Below are positions 1 through 6,317 of a stretch of DNA of 6,769 nucleotides, in pieces. This DNA comes from Candidatus Latescibacteria bacterium 4484_107. Lineage in GTDB: Bacteria > Latescibacterota > 4484-107. How positions within the stretch are numbered: the first letter of the stretch is position 1; every line of letters begins with the position of its first letter. Where the stretch lies: NCBI GenBank assembly GCA_002059205.1, contig MVCQ01000074.1:1-6769 (forward strand), written 5' to 3'. The notes under the pieces were generated by a model, which saw only the letters and a program-made list of their open reading frames with translations, was not told the origin of the DNA and searched no databases. Both the position numbers and the translations under genes were made by a program.

Positions 1-1
1 A

Positions 2-2686
2 ATGCTCACGAGGGCCTTCGAGGAGGTGGAAGGCGTCACGAATGTGATAAGTTTGACCAACATCCTGGATATCAAGAAAACCGAAGACGGGCTGGAGGTG
101 GGCAAGCTTATTGACAAACGCCGTATCCCCCAGGACAAAAGCGAGTTGGAAAGATTGAGAGCGTACACCCTCTCCAAGGATATGTACGTGGAAAGCCTGA
201 TCTCCTCGGATGGAAGGATGACGACCATCCTTTGCCGGGTGCGGGACGATGTGAACAAGGACGAGGTGGGCCGAAAGATACGGGATATTACTGAGAGAGA
301 AAGAGGAAATCTCAAGGCGTACTACGCGGGCATCCCGCTCTGGATGGCGTTTATCAACGACATCATTTCCAGCGACGTAGTCCGGCTGGTGCCTCTCGTG
401 GCGCTTTTGGTGATGCTCACGCTCTATGTGAGTTTTCGCACGTTTCGCGGCGTGGCGCTTCCGCTTGCGACCGTCATGATGAGCGCCTTGTGGGTGGTAG
501 GGTTGATGCCGCTGTTCGGAGTGGAGTTCACCCTGATCTCGGACGGCATTCCGGTGCTTCTCATCGCCATAGGAAGCGCTTACGGGATCCACATGATCAA
601 CAAGTACAACGAGGATGTGCGGTCCGGGGACACCAAGCTCGAAGGGATTCGGGATGCGCTGAGTGAAGTGGGGCTGCCCATCGTGCTGGCGGGCGCGACC
701 ACGTTGATCGGCTTTCTCTCCTTTCTTACCTCCAACTTGAGCCTTATCCGCGAGTTCGGCCTGTTCACCGCCTTGGGAGTGCTCTTCGCCTTGATCATTT
801 CCGTCACCTTTTTGCCGGCCGCGCTCTCTTTTCTCAAGGTGAAGCCGCCGAAGGTCAACCATAAAGGAATGGAAGATACGGCTATCACCCGATTTATGGA
901 TCGGTTGGGAGCGGCTATTCTGAAGCGTGAAAAGCTGATTCTCATCGGTGCGATGGTCGTTGTGGGGGTCGTCGTCGCGGGGTTGCCCAAGATCAAGCGG
1001 GAAGTGAATATGGTGGAGTATTTCAAGGAGAACAATCCCATTCGAGTGGCCGAAGAGGTGATGGAGCACAAGTTCGGCGGCGCGGTTCCGGTGCAGATCT
1101 ACGTTCGGGGCGAGGTCAAAAATCCTTTTGTGCTGAAGAAAATGCGGATGATCGAGCGCTATATGGCGACCGTTCCCCACGTCAACGATCCGCAATCCGT
1201 CGCGGATCTGATCTGCGAGATAAATGATGTGATGAACGGACGGTACGAGATTCCGGATACCGAAGCGGGCGTGAGCAATCTGTGGTTCTTCCTGGAGGGG
1301 AATGAAGTGCTGGATCAACTCATCACCCCGGACCATAAGGAGGCCGTCATTCAGGCCAAGTTGGGAACGATAGATACAAAGAAGATCACCGATGTGGTGA
1401 ACCGGCTGGAGCAATACCTGAATGCCCGGTCCGACACGGCGTTCGTGGTGGTGAACCTCGCGGAGGTCTCCCACGATTTCAGGATCGAACTGGAGAAAGC
1501 GCGTCGCCACCGGATACGGAATAACATCCTGCTCGATGTGGAGCGAAGGCACGGATTGGAGGCTGGAGACGGGGCGGAGTTGGGACGGATCCTGGATGAC
1601 GCACTGCGACGGATTCCAAAAGAACCGGACGAGGCGGCGAGGGCCCATATCCTCAACACGGTGGTGGAAACGCTTCAGGAAGGAGAGGAGGATGTCGAAG
1701 TAGATCGCCGGACGGCCATGCGCATAAAGGCTGACTTGACGCTCGCTTTCTCCCGCAAGGCCCTCTCTGTTTCCGATGTGGAGAACATCCTCAAAAGACG
1801 TGTGGATCCGGCGGTCATCGAGGAGGATCCGGAGGCGCTGAGATATGCCGCGGAATCCATTTTGGCTCTTATTAAGGACGGATGGAGCGAGATAAAAGTC
1901 GCCCGGACGATTCAAAGGGTGAAGGAAAACTTGCCGGAGCGGATGAGAGAAGATGAGCAATTGCACAAAGATCTGAAAGCCAATCTGTGGGAGATCAATG
2001 AGGATCACGTGGCTGTGCCGTACGAGACCTATCACAAACTCGGAGGCGAAGACGATCCCGAAATCGTGCGGATCTCTCTGCAACAGACGGGACTTCCTCC
2101 GATTTACAGGGAACTGGACCGACAGCTTCTCAGGAGCCAAATTCAGAGTTTGGTGCTTGCGCTGGTTCTTGTGTTCATTCTGCTGACCGTTCAGCTTCGA
2201 TCCCTTACAGGGGGACTGATCTCCATCGTGCCCATCGTCTTCACGGTGCTGGTCAACTTTGGGGTGATGGCGTACTTCCATATCCCGTTGGACGACGCTA
2301 CGATGATGATCTCCGCGGTGGCCGTCGGGATCGGGATTGACTATACCATCCATTTCATCAGCCGCTTTAAGGTGGAGTTCGGCAGAGAAAAAAGCGCACT
2401 AGAAGCCTTGGACAAAACGTTGGAAACCGCAGGCAGGGCCATCCTCATCAACGCGGCGTCGGTGATGATGGGATTCTTAGTATTAGTATTGAGCAATTTG
2501 GTGCCCATGCAGCGGTTTGGGTGGCTGACGGCCCTCACAATGGTAACCAGCGCCGTAGGGGCGATTACGCTCCTCCCCGCACTGATTATGATCACCAAGG
2601 CGAAATTTATGGGAAGCTGGAGCCTGACTGGGTTCGTAGAGACTATGAGGGAAAAGACCATTGGGGAAGGCGTAAGAAGAAACTAA
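2..2686 (+). CDS. RND/MMPL-family exporter, 5'-truncated
   Basis: Inner-membrane proton-driven transporter of the RND superfamily (MMPL/HpnN-like), the type that exports lipids or other hydrophobic substrates. The 894 visible residues begin inside the first periplasmic loop (EGVTNVISLTNILD, about 10-23). TM1 is therefore missing and the ATG at 2 is probably an internal Met of a protein near 1000 aa. Hydrophobic segments at about 126-146, 150-172, 181-199, 224-243, 252-278 and 312-328 fit TM2-TM7. Those at about 713-731, 736-757, 764-788, 811-831 and 838-865 fit TM8-TM12. GIGIDYTIHF (776-785) carries the Asp-Tyr pair expected in TM10 for proton relay. The equivalent TM4 stretch GSAYGIH has Ala instead of Asp. 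The second periplasmic loop (about 330-712) is very long, with a charged helical stretch at 495-665. It ends 134 nt before the LolA-like gene, a common partner. The substrate cannot be read from the sequence. Confidence 0.93.
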   Translation: MLTRAFEEVEGVTNVISLTNILDIKKTEDGLEVGKLIDKRRIPQDKSELERLRAYTLSKDMYVESLISSDGRMTTILCRVRDDVNKDEVGRKIRDITERERGNLKAYYAGIPLWMAFINDIISSDVVRLVPLVALLVMLTLYVSFRTFRGVALPLATVMMSALWVVGLMPLFGVEFTLISDGIPVLLIAIGSAYGIHMINKYNEDVRSGDTKLEGIRDALSEVGLPIVLAGATTLIGFLSFLTSNLSLIREFGLFTALGVLFALIISVTFLPAALSFLKVKPPKVNHKGMEDTAITRFMDRLGAAILKREKLILIGAMVVVGVVVAGLPKIKREVNMVEYFKENNPIRVAEEVMEHKFGGAVPVQIYVRGEVKNPFVLKKMRMIERYMATVPHVNDPQSVADLICEINDVMNGRYEIPDTEAGVSNLWFFLEGNEVLDQLITPDHKEAVIQAKLGTIDTKKITDVVNRLEQYLNARSDTAFVVVNLAEVSHDFRIELEKARRHRIRNNILLDVERRHGLEAGDGAELGRILDDALRRIPKEPDEAARAHILNTVVETLQEGEEDVEVDRRTAMRIKADLTLAFSRKALSVSDVENILKRRVDPAVIEEDPEALRYAAESILALIKDGWSEIKVARTIQRVKENLPERMREDEQLHKDLKANLWEINEDHVAVPYETYHKLGGEDDPEIVRISLQQTGLPPIYRELDRQLLRSQIQSLVLALVLVFILLTVQLRSLTGGLISIVPIVFTVLVNFGVMAYFHIPLDDATMMISAVAVGIGIDYTIHFISRFKVEFGREKSALEALDKTLETAGRAILINAASVMMGFLVLVLSNLVPMQRFGWLTALTMVTSAVGAITLLPALIMITKAKFMGSWSLTGFVETMREKTIGEGVRRN

Positions 2687-2692
2687 CGACTT

Positions 2693-2724
2693 AACCTCCC
2701 GCAGGTGGCAACGTGAGGGAGGTT
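2693..2724. repeat. Inverted-repeat hairpin element, copy A
   Basis: AACCTCCC (2693-2700) is the exact reverse complement of GGGAGGTT (2717-2724), with a 16-nt loop. It starts 7 nt after the transporter stop. No T-run follows, so it is not a canonical intrinsic terminator. A close relative lies at 5205-5241 after another stop codon, and a lone right arm lies at 5390-5399. The left arm contains CCTCC, the anti-SD core, and the right arm contains GGAGG, an SD core. In RNA it could stabilise the 3' end, act as a processing site, or be a small dispersed repeat; these are inferences. Confidence 0.6.
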
Positions 2725-2746
2725 CGACACAACAAAGGGGGTGATC

Positions 2747-2824
2747 GTGGGAAACAAGAAAGACGAGAAGCGCACGAATCGTTGGAATGAACGCATTTTC
2801 TATCAAGAAAGGAGAGAAGCATGA
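2747..2824 (+). CDS. Possible 25-aa leader ORF overlapping the LolA-like gene
   Basis: A GTG at 2747 is preceded by a strong SD-like stretch, AAAGGGGGTGAT (2734-2745). It opens a 25-codon frame starting GNKKDEKRTNRW after the initiator. The frame ends at TGA 2822-2824, overlapping the next gene's ATG (2821) as ATGA, the classic geometry for translational coupling. The predicted peptide is very hydrophilic and basic (many K, R, E) with no signal peptide. It is not recognised as any family. The downstream gene has its own SD (AAAGGAG, 2808-2814), so coupling is not obligatory. The frame could be chance: it is short and uses a GTG start. The SD strength and exact overlap are the only support. 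Confidence 0.35.
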   Translation: MGNKKDEKRTNRWNERIFYQERREA

Positions 2825-3573
2825 TAAGAACGATGATCAAGCTACTGCCGTGTCTGTTTCTTGGAGTATTGCTGTCTCAGTCGGCTGCGGCTGAGAAGCT
2901 CACAGGCGATCAGATATTGAAGAAGGTGGAGGATACGCTGACCGCCCCGAAGGACCGGGACGCCACCTTGAAGATGACGCTGGTGGACAAGGACGGCAAT
3001 GAGAAGCTCCGGGAGCTGAAGATTTTCCAGAAGGGGGACGAGATGCGGCTGATTCGCTTTCTGTCCCCGGCGGATGTCAAAGGTGTGGGATTTCTGGTGC
3101 TGAGCGACGACGTGATGTATCTGTATATGCCCGCGTTCCACAAGATCCGGCGGATTGCGTCCCACGTGAAGAACGAGAATTTTATGGGCACGGACTTCAC
3201 GTACGACGATATGGCCCAGAACGATTATACGGAGAAGTACACGGCGGCGATCCTCGAAGAGAACGAAGGCACGTATCTGCTGGAGCTGACACCGAAGCCG
3301 GAGGCGGAGATCGAGTACTCGAAGCTCAGGATGTGGGTGAACAGGAAAACCTTCCTGCCCGACAAAGTGGAATTTTACGATGAGAAGGACAAGCTGCTCA
3401 AGAAGATGACCAACTCCGAAACCGAGCAGATTGACGGGTACTGGACTCCGAGGCACATCGAGATGGAGGATGTGCAGAAGAACCACAAGACCCTCATGGA
3501 GTTGAAAGAGGTAAAGCACAATGTGGGATTGAAGGACAAGTTGTTCTCGAAGCGGTATTTGAAGCGGGGATAA
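2821..3573 (+). CDS. Secreted LolA-like outer membrane lipoprotein-sorting protein
   Basis: A 250-aa periplasmic protein of the LolA/LolB-like fold, in the family named 'outer membrane lipoprotein-sorting protein' (PF17131 type). Members are predicted to bind lipid or lipoprotein acyl chains in a half-barrel. Residues 1-24 form a Sec signal peptide: basic start, hydrophobic core LLPCLFLGVLL, then SAAA with likely cleavage before Glu25. No lipobox is seen. Family hallmarks visible are FLSPADVKGVGFLVL (about 80-94), VMYLYMPAFHKIRRI (about 98-112), and NFMGTDFTYDDM (about 120-131). The C-terminal half contains an LRMWVNRKTFLPDKVEFYD strand pattern and DGYWTPRHIEM, both typical of the family. The start is set by AAAGGAG at 2808-2814, 6 nt upstream. 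It is usually found beside RND/MMPL exporters, as here, and may hand the exported lipid on across the periplasm (inference). Length is normal for the family. Confidence 0.9.
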   Translation: MIRTMIKLLPCLFLGVLLSQSAAAEKLTGDQILKKVEDTLTAPKDRDATLKMTLVDKDGNEKLRELKIFQKGDEMRLIRFLSPADVKGVGFLVLSDDVMYLYMPAFHKIRRIASHVKNENFMGTDFTYDDMAQNDYTEKYTAAILEENEGTYLLELTPKPEAEIEYSKLRMWVNRKTFLPDKVEFYDEKDKLLKKMTNSETEQIDGYWTPRHIEMEDVQKNHKTLMELKEVKHNVGLKDKLFSKRYLKRG

Positions 3574-3598
3574 TTCCGCAAGGATTGAGGTCAATCCG

Positions 3599-3632
3599 CA
3601 CCACAGAGACGGAGAGAGACAAGGAAAAGAAC
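3599..3632. repeat. Purine-rich CACAGAGAC-type intergenic word repeat
   Basis: After the LolA-like stop comes a purine-rich run with repeated GAGA words: CACCACAGAGACGGAGAGAG, then ACAAGGAAAAGAAC. It has no coding signal that I trust. It looks like a degenerate copy of a short-word dispersed repeat (ACCACAGAGACACAGAG type) that I recall from many bacterial intergenic regions. That link is from memory and unverified. Only a genome-wide count of the word would establish it. Confidence 0.3.
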
Positions 3633-3643
3633 TCGTGTAAATG

Positions 3644-3674
3644 TTCAGCAGTCAGCCAGAAGCTGAAAGCTGAC
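3644..3674. repeat. Nested GCTGA-word inverted repeats
   Basis: TTCAGC (3644-3649) pairs with GCTGAA (3662-3667), and GTCAGC (3651-3656) pairs with GCTGAC (3669-3674). The two pairings cross each other, so they are alternative hairpins or a pseudoknot rather than one simple stem. Both are built from the same word GCTGA[A/C] and its complement, which suggests a small repeat-derived palindrome. No T-run follows. Function is unknown. Confidence 0.45.
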
Positions 3675-3707
3675 GGCCGAACGCTTTTCTCCAGAAAGGA
3701 GGGCCGT
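3673..3707 (+). promoter_or_regulatory. Hairpin that could cover the radical SAM gene's SD
   Basis: ACGGCC (3673-3678) is complementary to GGCCGT (3702-3707). Inside it, CTTTTC (3684-3689) can pair with GAAAGG (3694-3699) with one G-U pair, leaving a TCCA loop. Most of the SD AAAGGAGG (3695-3702) for the gene starting at 3712 then lies in paired or flanking bases. The fold could lower or gate translation, and it is mutually exclusive with the GTCAGC/GCTGAC stem just upstream (they share 3673-3674). This comes from reading complementarity only; no energy was computed. Confidence 0.4.
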
Positions 3708-3711
3708 TGTT

Positions 3712-5184
3712 ATGTTGGCAGCAAAAGACGTTCTGTTGAGTCCGCCCGTGGCCGGGTTGTTGAATTTCACCACCCGGAACGATCACGTCAGGGGCGCGAT
3801 CATGAAGGTGGCGGAGCGGAAGCTATACGAGCGGTTGGTGGAAGAAAATCGGTATGCCTGTGCTCGGCGCGTGCAGGAGGACAAGTTCTACGTGGTCCGA
3901 AACATGATGTATTCCCTGGACCGAGCCCTGCGGGACGGAATGGTTTCGCCGCAGGTGAAGCAGAAACTTCTCCGGATCTTCGTGGGAAAGATCTTCAGCG
4001 AGGACGTGAACGCGAGGGCGGCGTTCAAGAAGGAGCACGGGGCTTCTCCGCCCTGTTTCCTGCTGCTCAGCCCGGGCAAGCGGTGTAATTTGCGCTGCAT
4101 CGGGTGTTATGCGAGCAGTTCCCGGGCCGATGCGGAGAAGTTGGATTACGACCTCGTAGATCGGATCATGACAGAGAAGACCGAGCTGTGGCATTCGCAC
4201 TTCACGGTGATCTCCGGAGGTGAGCCGACGATGTGGCGGAGTCAGGGCAAGGGCATTCTGGACCTGGCCCGCGCGCATCCGGACAACTTCTTCCTGATGT
4301 ACACCAACGGCACGCTGATCAACGAAACCTTCGCGCGGGAGCTGGCGGAGGTGGGCAACATCACCCCGGCCATATCCGTCGAGGGATTCGAGAAGGAGAC
4401 GGACGCACGGAGAGGAGCGGGAACGCACCGGAAGATTCGGGAGGCGTTCGGAAATCTGAAGCAGGCGGGCGTTCCTTTCGGGATCTCCGTGACCGCGACC
4501 CGGTTCAATGCGGAGCAGTTGATGAGCGATGCGTTCATCGACTACTACTTCGAGGAGCAGGGCGCGTTGTACGGCTGGATCTTCCAGTATATGCCCATCG
4601 GACGCAAGTTCACGCTGGATCTGATGGTCACGCCGGAGCAGCGGGCGTGGATGTATGAGCGTGAGCAGACGCTGATCCGGGAGCGGAAGATTTTTATGGC
4701 CGATTTCTGGAACAGCGGGGCGTTGAGCGACGGCTGCATCTCAGCCGGAAGAGGCGGGGGCTATTTCTACATTAACTGGAACGGCGATTGCGCTCCGTGC
4801 GCGTTCTTCCCCTACGCGACGCACAACATCGTGGAGGTGTACAAGAACGGCGGGGATCTGAATACCGTGCTGCAGTGCCCCTTCTTTCAGTCCATTCGGA
4901 AGTGGCAGTCGGAGTACAGCTACGAGAAACCCGCGGATCAGGTGGGCAACCAGATCGTGCCCTGCGTCACCAAGGATCATCACTGCGTTGCACACGAGGC
5001 CGTGAAACGTTTCGGCGCGTATCCGTTGGATAAGGCCGCCGCGGAAGCCCTCGAAGACGAGGGATACTATGAGGGGTTGGTGGAGTATGGAGACGCCGTC
5101 GCAAAACTCACCGATCCGATCTGGGAGCGGGACTACATCGGGCCGGAGAAGATGCGCAAAATGCCGATGCAGGCGGCTGGTTGA
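3712..5184 (+). CDS. Radical SAM protein with SPASM-like C-terminal cysteine region
   Basis: A 490-aa cytosolic iron-sulfur enzyme. The radical SAM cluster motif CxxxCxxC is exact: C125-NLR-C129-IG-C132, followed by YAS. GGEP (169-172) is the usual SAM-binding glycine motif, and MYTNGTLI (196-203) and ISVEG (221-225) match later core strands. An N-terminal helical region of about 110 residues precedes the core and is longer than in minimal family members. The C-terminal part has C342-x3-G, then YFYINWNGDCAPC with C360 and C363, then C389, C418 and C425. This SPASM/Twitch-like pattern is expected to hold one or two auxiliary 4Fe-4S clusters. SPASM enzymes modify peptides, proteins or small molecules, but the substrate here is unknown and no precursor peptide is evident nearby. 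The start is chosen by AAAGGAGG (3695-3702) 9 nt upstream of the ATG. It lies 138 nt after the LolA-like gene. Confidence 0.9.
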   Translation: MLAAKDVLLSPPVAGLLNFTTRNDHVRGAIMKVAERKLYERLVEENRYACARRVQEDKFYVVRNMMYSLDRALRDGMVSPQVKQKLLRIFVGKIFSEDVNARAAFKKEHGASPPCFLLLSPGKRCNLRCIGCYASSSRADAEKLDYDLVDRIMTEKTELWHSHFTVISGGEPTMWRSQGKGILDLARAHPDNFFLMYTNGTLINETFARELAEVGNITPAISVEGFEKETDARRGAGTHRKIREAFGNLKQAGVPFGISVTATRFNAEQLMSDAFIDYYFEEQGALYGWIFQYMPIGRKFTLDLMVTPEQRAWMYEREQTLIRERKIFMADFWNSGALSDGCISAGRGGGYFYINWNGDCAPCAFFPYATHNIVEVYKNGGDLNTVLQCPFFQSIRKWQSEYSYEKPADQVGNQIVPCVTKDHHCVAHEAVKRFGAYPLDKAAAEALEDEGYYEGLVEYGDAVAKLTDPIWERDYIGPEKMRKMPMQAAG

Positions 5185-5201
5185 TTGGTGATGATTGGTG
5201 A
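5182..5201. repeat. Exact tandem 10-bp repeat (TGATTGGTGA x2)
   Basis: TGATTGGTGA occurs twice head to tail, with the first TGA serving as the radical SAM stop codon (5182-5184). The second copy supplies a backup in-phase signal only by chance, because the 10-nt period shifts the frame. It lies immediately before hairpin element B. It may be a seed of a short intergenic minisatellite or replication slippage; no function is evident. Confidence 0.5.
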
Positions 5202-5204
5202 CGA

Positions 5205-5241
5205 AACCTCCCGCGGGTTGGTGGGTACCCTGCGGGAGGTT
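5205..5241. repeat. Inverted-repeat hairpin element, copy B
   Basis: AACCTCCCGC (5205-5214) is the exact reverse complement of GCGGGAGGTT (5232-5241). Inner GGG (5215-5217) can pair with CCC (5228-5230) across a bulged T, giving a 13-bp stem. It is the stronger copy of the element at 2693-2724 and likewise sits just after a stop codon. The sequence after it (ATTCACCC) is not a T-run, so Rho-independent termination is unlikely. The left arm CCTCC could instead pair with the SD GGAGG at 5253-5257 of the next ORF. A switch between the two pairings is possible but unproven. Confidence 0.65.
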
Positions 5242-5266
5242 ATTCACCCGAAGGAGGCGGACCGCG

Positions 5267-5386
5267 ATGTCCATTTGGAAGATAGTACCCGGCATATGCA
5301 TACTCGGCCTCGTGACCGTTTGCTATGCAGACAAGAGAAGTGTGGATAGCCTCATCGAGGATCTAAAACGCGGGTACAACGGCTAA
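5267..5386 (+). CDS. Truncated 39-aa paralogue of the HEAT-repeat protein N-terminus
   Basis: This 39-codon ORF has a good SD (AAGGAGG, 5251-5257, 9 nt before the ATG). It encodes a signal-peptide-like N-terminus with a hydrophobic core IVPGICILGLVTV and a possible signal peptidase I site after CYA (residue 21). It matches the first 39 residues of the gene at 5418 without gaps, 23 of 39 identical by my count, including SVDSLIEDL (25-33). In that nine-residue block the nucleotide differences are all at synonymous third positions. It then stops at TAA, right where the homology unit starts again at 5390. It is either a remnant of a tandem partial duplication or a functional micro-gene encoding an approximately 18-residue secreted peptide. 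The preserved SD and synonymous changes keep the second option open. Confidence 0.6.
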   Translation: MSIWKIVPGICILGLVTVCYADKRSVDSLIEDLKRGYNG

Positions 5387-5389
5387 CGT

Positions 5390-5399
5390 GCGGGAGGTT
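5390..5399. repeat. Lone right arm of the hairpin element
   Basis: GCGGGAGGTT is identical to the right arm of copy B (5232-5241). Its upstream flank, GGCTAACGTG, closely resembles the flank of copy A's right arm (GGCAACGTG, 2707-2715). No matching left arm is present. It lies 158 nt after the copy B arm, just 3' of the truncated ORF's stop, and marks the start of the second unit of the tandem duplication. The HEAT gene's own SD (AGGAGGT, 5403-5409) follows immediately. Confidence 0.5.
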
Positions 5400-5417
5400 G
5401 CGAGGAGGTAAATCACG

Positions 5418-6278
5418 ATGTCTGTTTCAAAGATAGCACTCTGCATGGGCATACTTTCTCTTATGACCGTGTGTTGTGCGAAGAAGCAAAGTGTGGATAG
5501 TCTTATCGAAGATCTGGAAAACGGATACGACCACGTCCGGCGCCAGGCTATGATGAATTTGCTGCGGCGGGATAAGGACGAAGTGGTGCCTCCCTTGATC
5601 GAGGTGCTCCGAACCGGAACCAGGCAGGCCCAATATATGGCCGTTCAGATCCTCGGAAAGATGAACGATCGGCGGGCTGTGGAACCTTTGATCGTTCTTC
5701 TAAAAAATACCCACCATGAGTACATCCGAGCGGCCACGGCGGAGGCTCTGGGAAATCTAAAAGACCCGAGGGCCACCGATCCGCTTCTGCGCTGTATGAA
5801 AGATCCCCATGATGTGGTGCGGCTCAAGGCGACGTTCGCTTTGGGCGGCATGGATGATATTCGAGTCGTTCCGCCTTTGATGGCCGCTCTGGGGGATTCC
5901 GTCACCGGCGTCCGGGCCAGCGCGCTGGTATCCCTGGACCGAATTTGGCCCAAGGTGACCGAGGACGTTCAAAAGAGGGAAATTCTGAACGGGATAGAGC
6001 AGGCCGCAGTGGATACGAGCGCCGCGGTGCGCTATGTCGCCGTGCAACTGTTGGGCAGTATGGGAGATCGGAAAGCGGTTCCGATTCTGATCGAAAGTCT
6101 GAAAGACGAGCACCGTCCCATACGAAAGAAAGCCGCCCAATCTTTGGGGGAATTGGGAGATCAACGCGCTGTAGCTCCGTTGAAGGAGCTTGTGAACCAG
6201 GGCACGAAAGAAGAACAGGGCGCGGCCGAGAGGGCGTTGAAGCGGATCATGGAGGGAAAAAATATTCCAAAAAAGTGA
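5418..6278 (+). CDS. Secreted HEAT-repeat protein
   Basis: A 286-aa protein made almost wholly of HEAT (PBS-lyase-type) repeats behind a short N-terminal signal sequence. The core ALCMGILSLMTV is followed by CCA, a possible signal peptidase I site after residue 21. The VCC context lacks the usual -1 Gly/Ala/Ser for a lipoprotein box, so lipidation at a Cys is less likely but not excluded. About eight repeats of roughly 31 residues can be placed, beginning near 25, 56, 87, 119, 150, 189, 220 and 251. They share the pattern A/V-V-x-P-L-I-x-x-L, then V-R-x-x-A-x-x-x-L-G, then D-x-R. The fifth has a small insertion (IWPKVTEDVQKRE). Such solenoids are protein-binding scaffolds, sometimes tied to lyase or phycobilin chemistry, but no catalytic motif is visible. 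The start is set by AGGAGGT (5403-5409), 8 nt upstream. The partner is unknown; a periplasmic scaffold for the neighbouring envelope genes is a guess. Confidence 0.88.
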   Translation: MSVSKIALCMGILSLMTVCCAKKQSVDSLIEDLENGYDHVRRQAMMNLLRRDKDEVVPPLIEVLRTGTRQAQYMAVQILGKMNDRRAVEPLIVLLKNTHHEYIRAATAEALGNLKDPRATDPLLRCMKDPHDVVRLKATFALGGMDDIRVVPPLMAALGDSVTGVRASALVSLDRIWPKVTEDVQKREILNGIEQAAVDTSAAVRYVAVQLLGSMGDRKAVPILIESLKDEHRPIRKKAAQSLGELGDQRAVAPLKELVNQGTKEEQGAAERALKRIMEGKNIPKK

Positions 6279-6317
6279 AGACGACAGCAAAAAACCAATG
6301 CAAAGGAGGTGAATGTT

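Noticed and set aside
2..4. ATG at position 2 as the true start of the transporter
   Set aside because: The encoded protein begins within a periplasmic loop and lacks TM1, so the gene must begin upstream of the window.
2693..2724. Intrinsic terminator after the transporter
   Set aside because: The stem is only 8 bp with a 16-nt loop and no T-run follows. The recurrence at 5205-5241 points to a repeat element instead.
2842..3594. 250-aa reverse-strand open frame antisense to the LolA-like gene
   Set aside because: The sequence is Leu/His/Arg-rich and repetitive with no recognisable domain. The + strand frame here has a signal peptide, SD and family motifs.
3585..4088. Forward 167-aa open frame starting at TTG in the gap and running into the radical SAM gene
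   Set aside because: It has no SD, a TTG start in repeat-like DNA, and overlaps the real gene in another frame; the product is Arg/Gly-rich shadow sequence.
3823..5301. Long reverse-strand frames opposite the radical SAM gene (3823-4428, 4741-5301)
   Set aside because: Their composition mirrors the GC-rich third positions of the + strand gene. They lack domains and SD support.
6309..6317. GTG at 6309 as the start of the phasin-like protein
   Set aside because: It overlaps the SD AAAGGAGG. The ATG at 6318 has ideal spacing and fits the family N-terminus.
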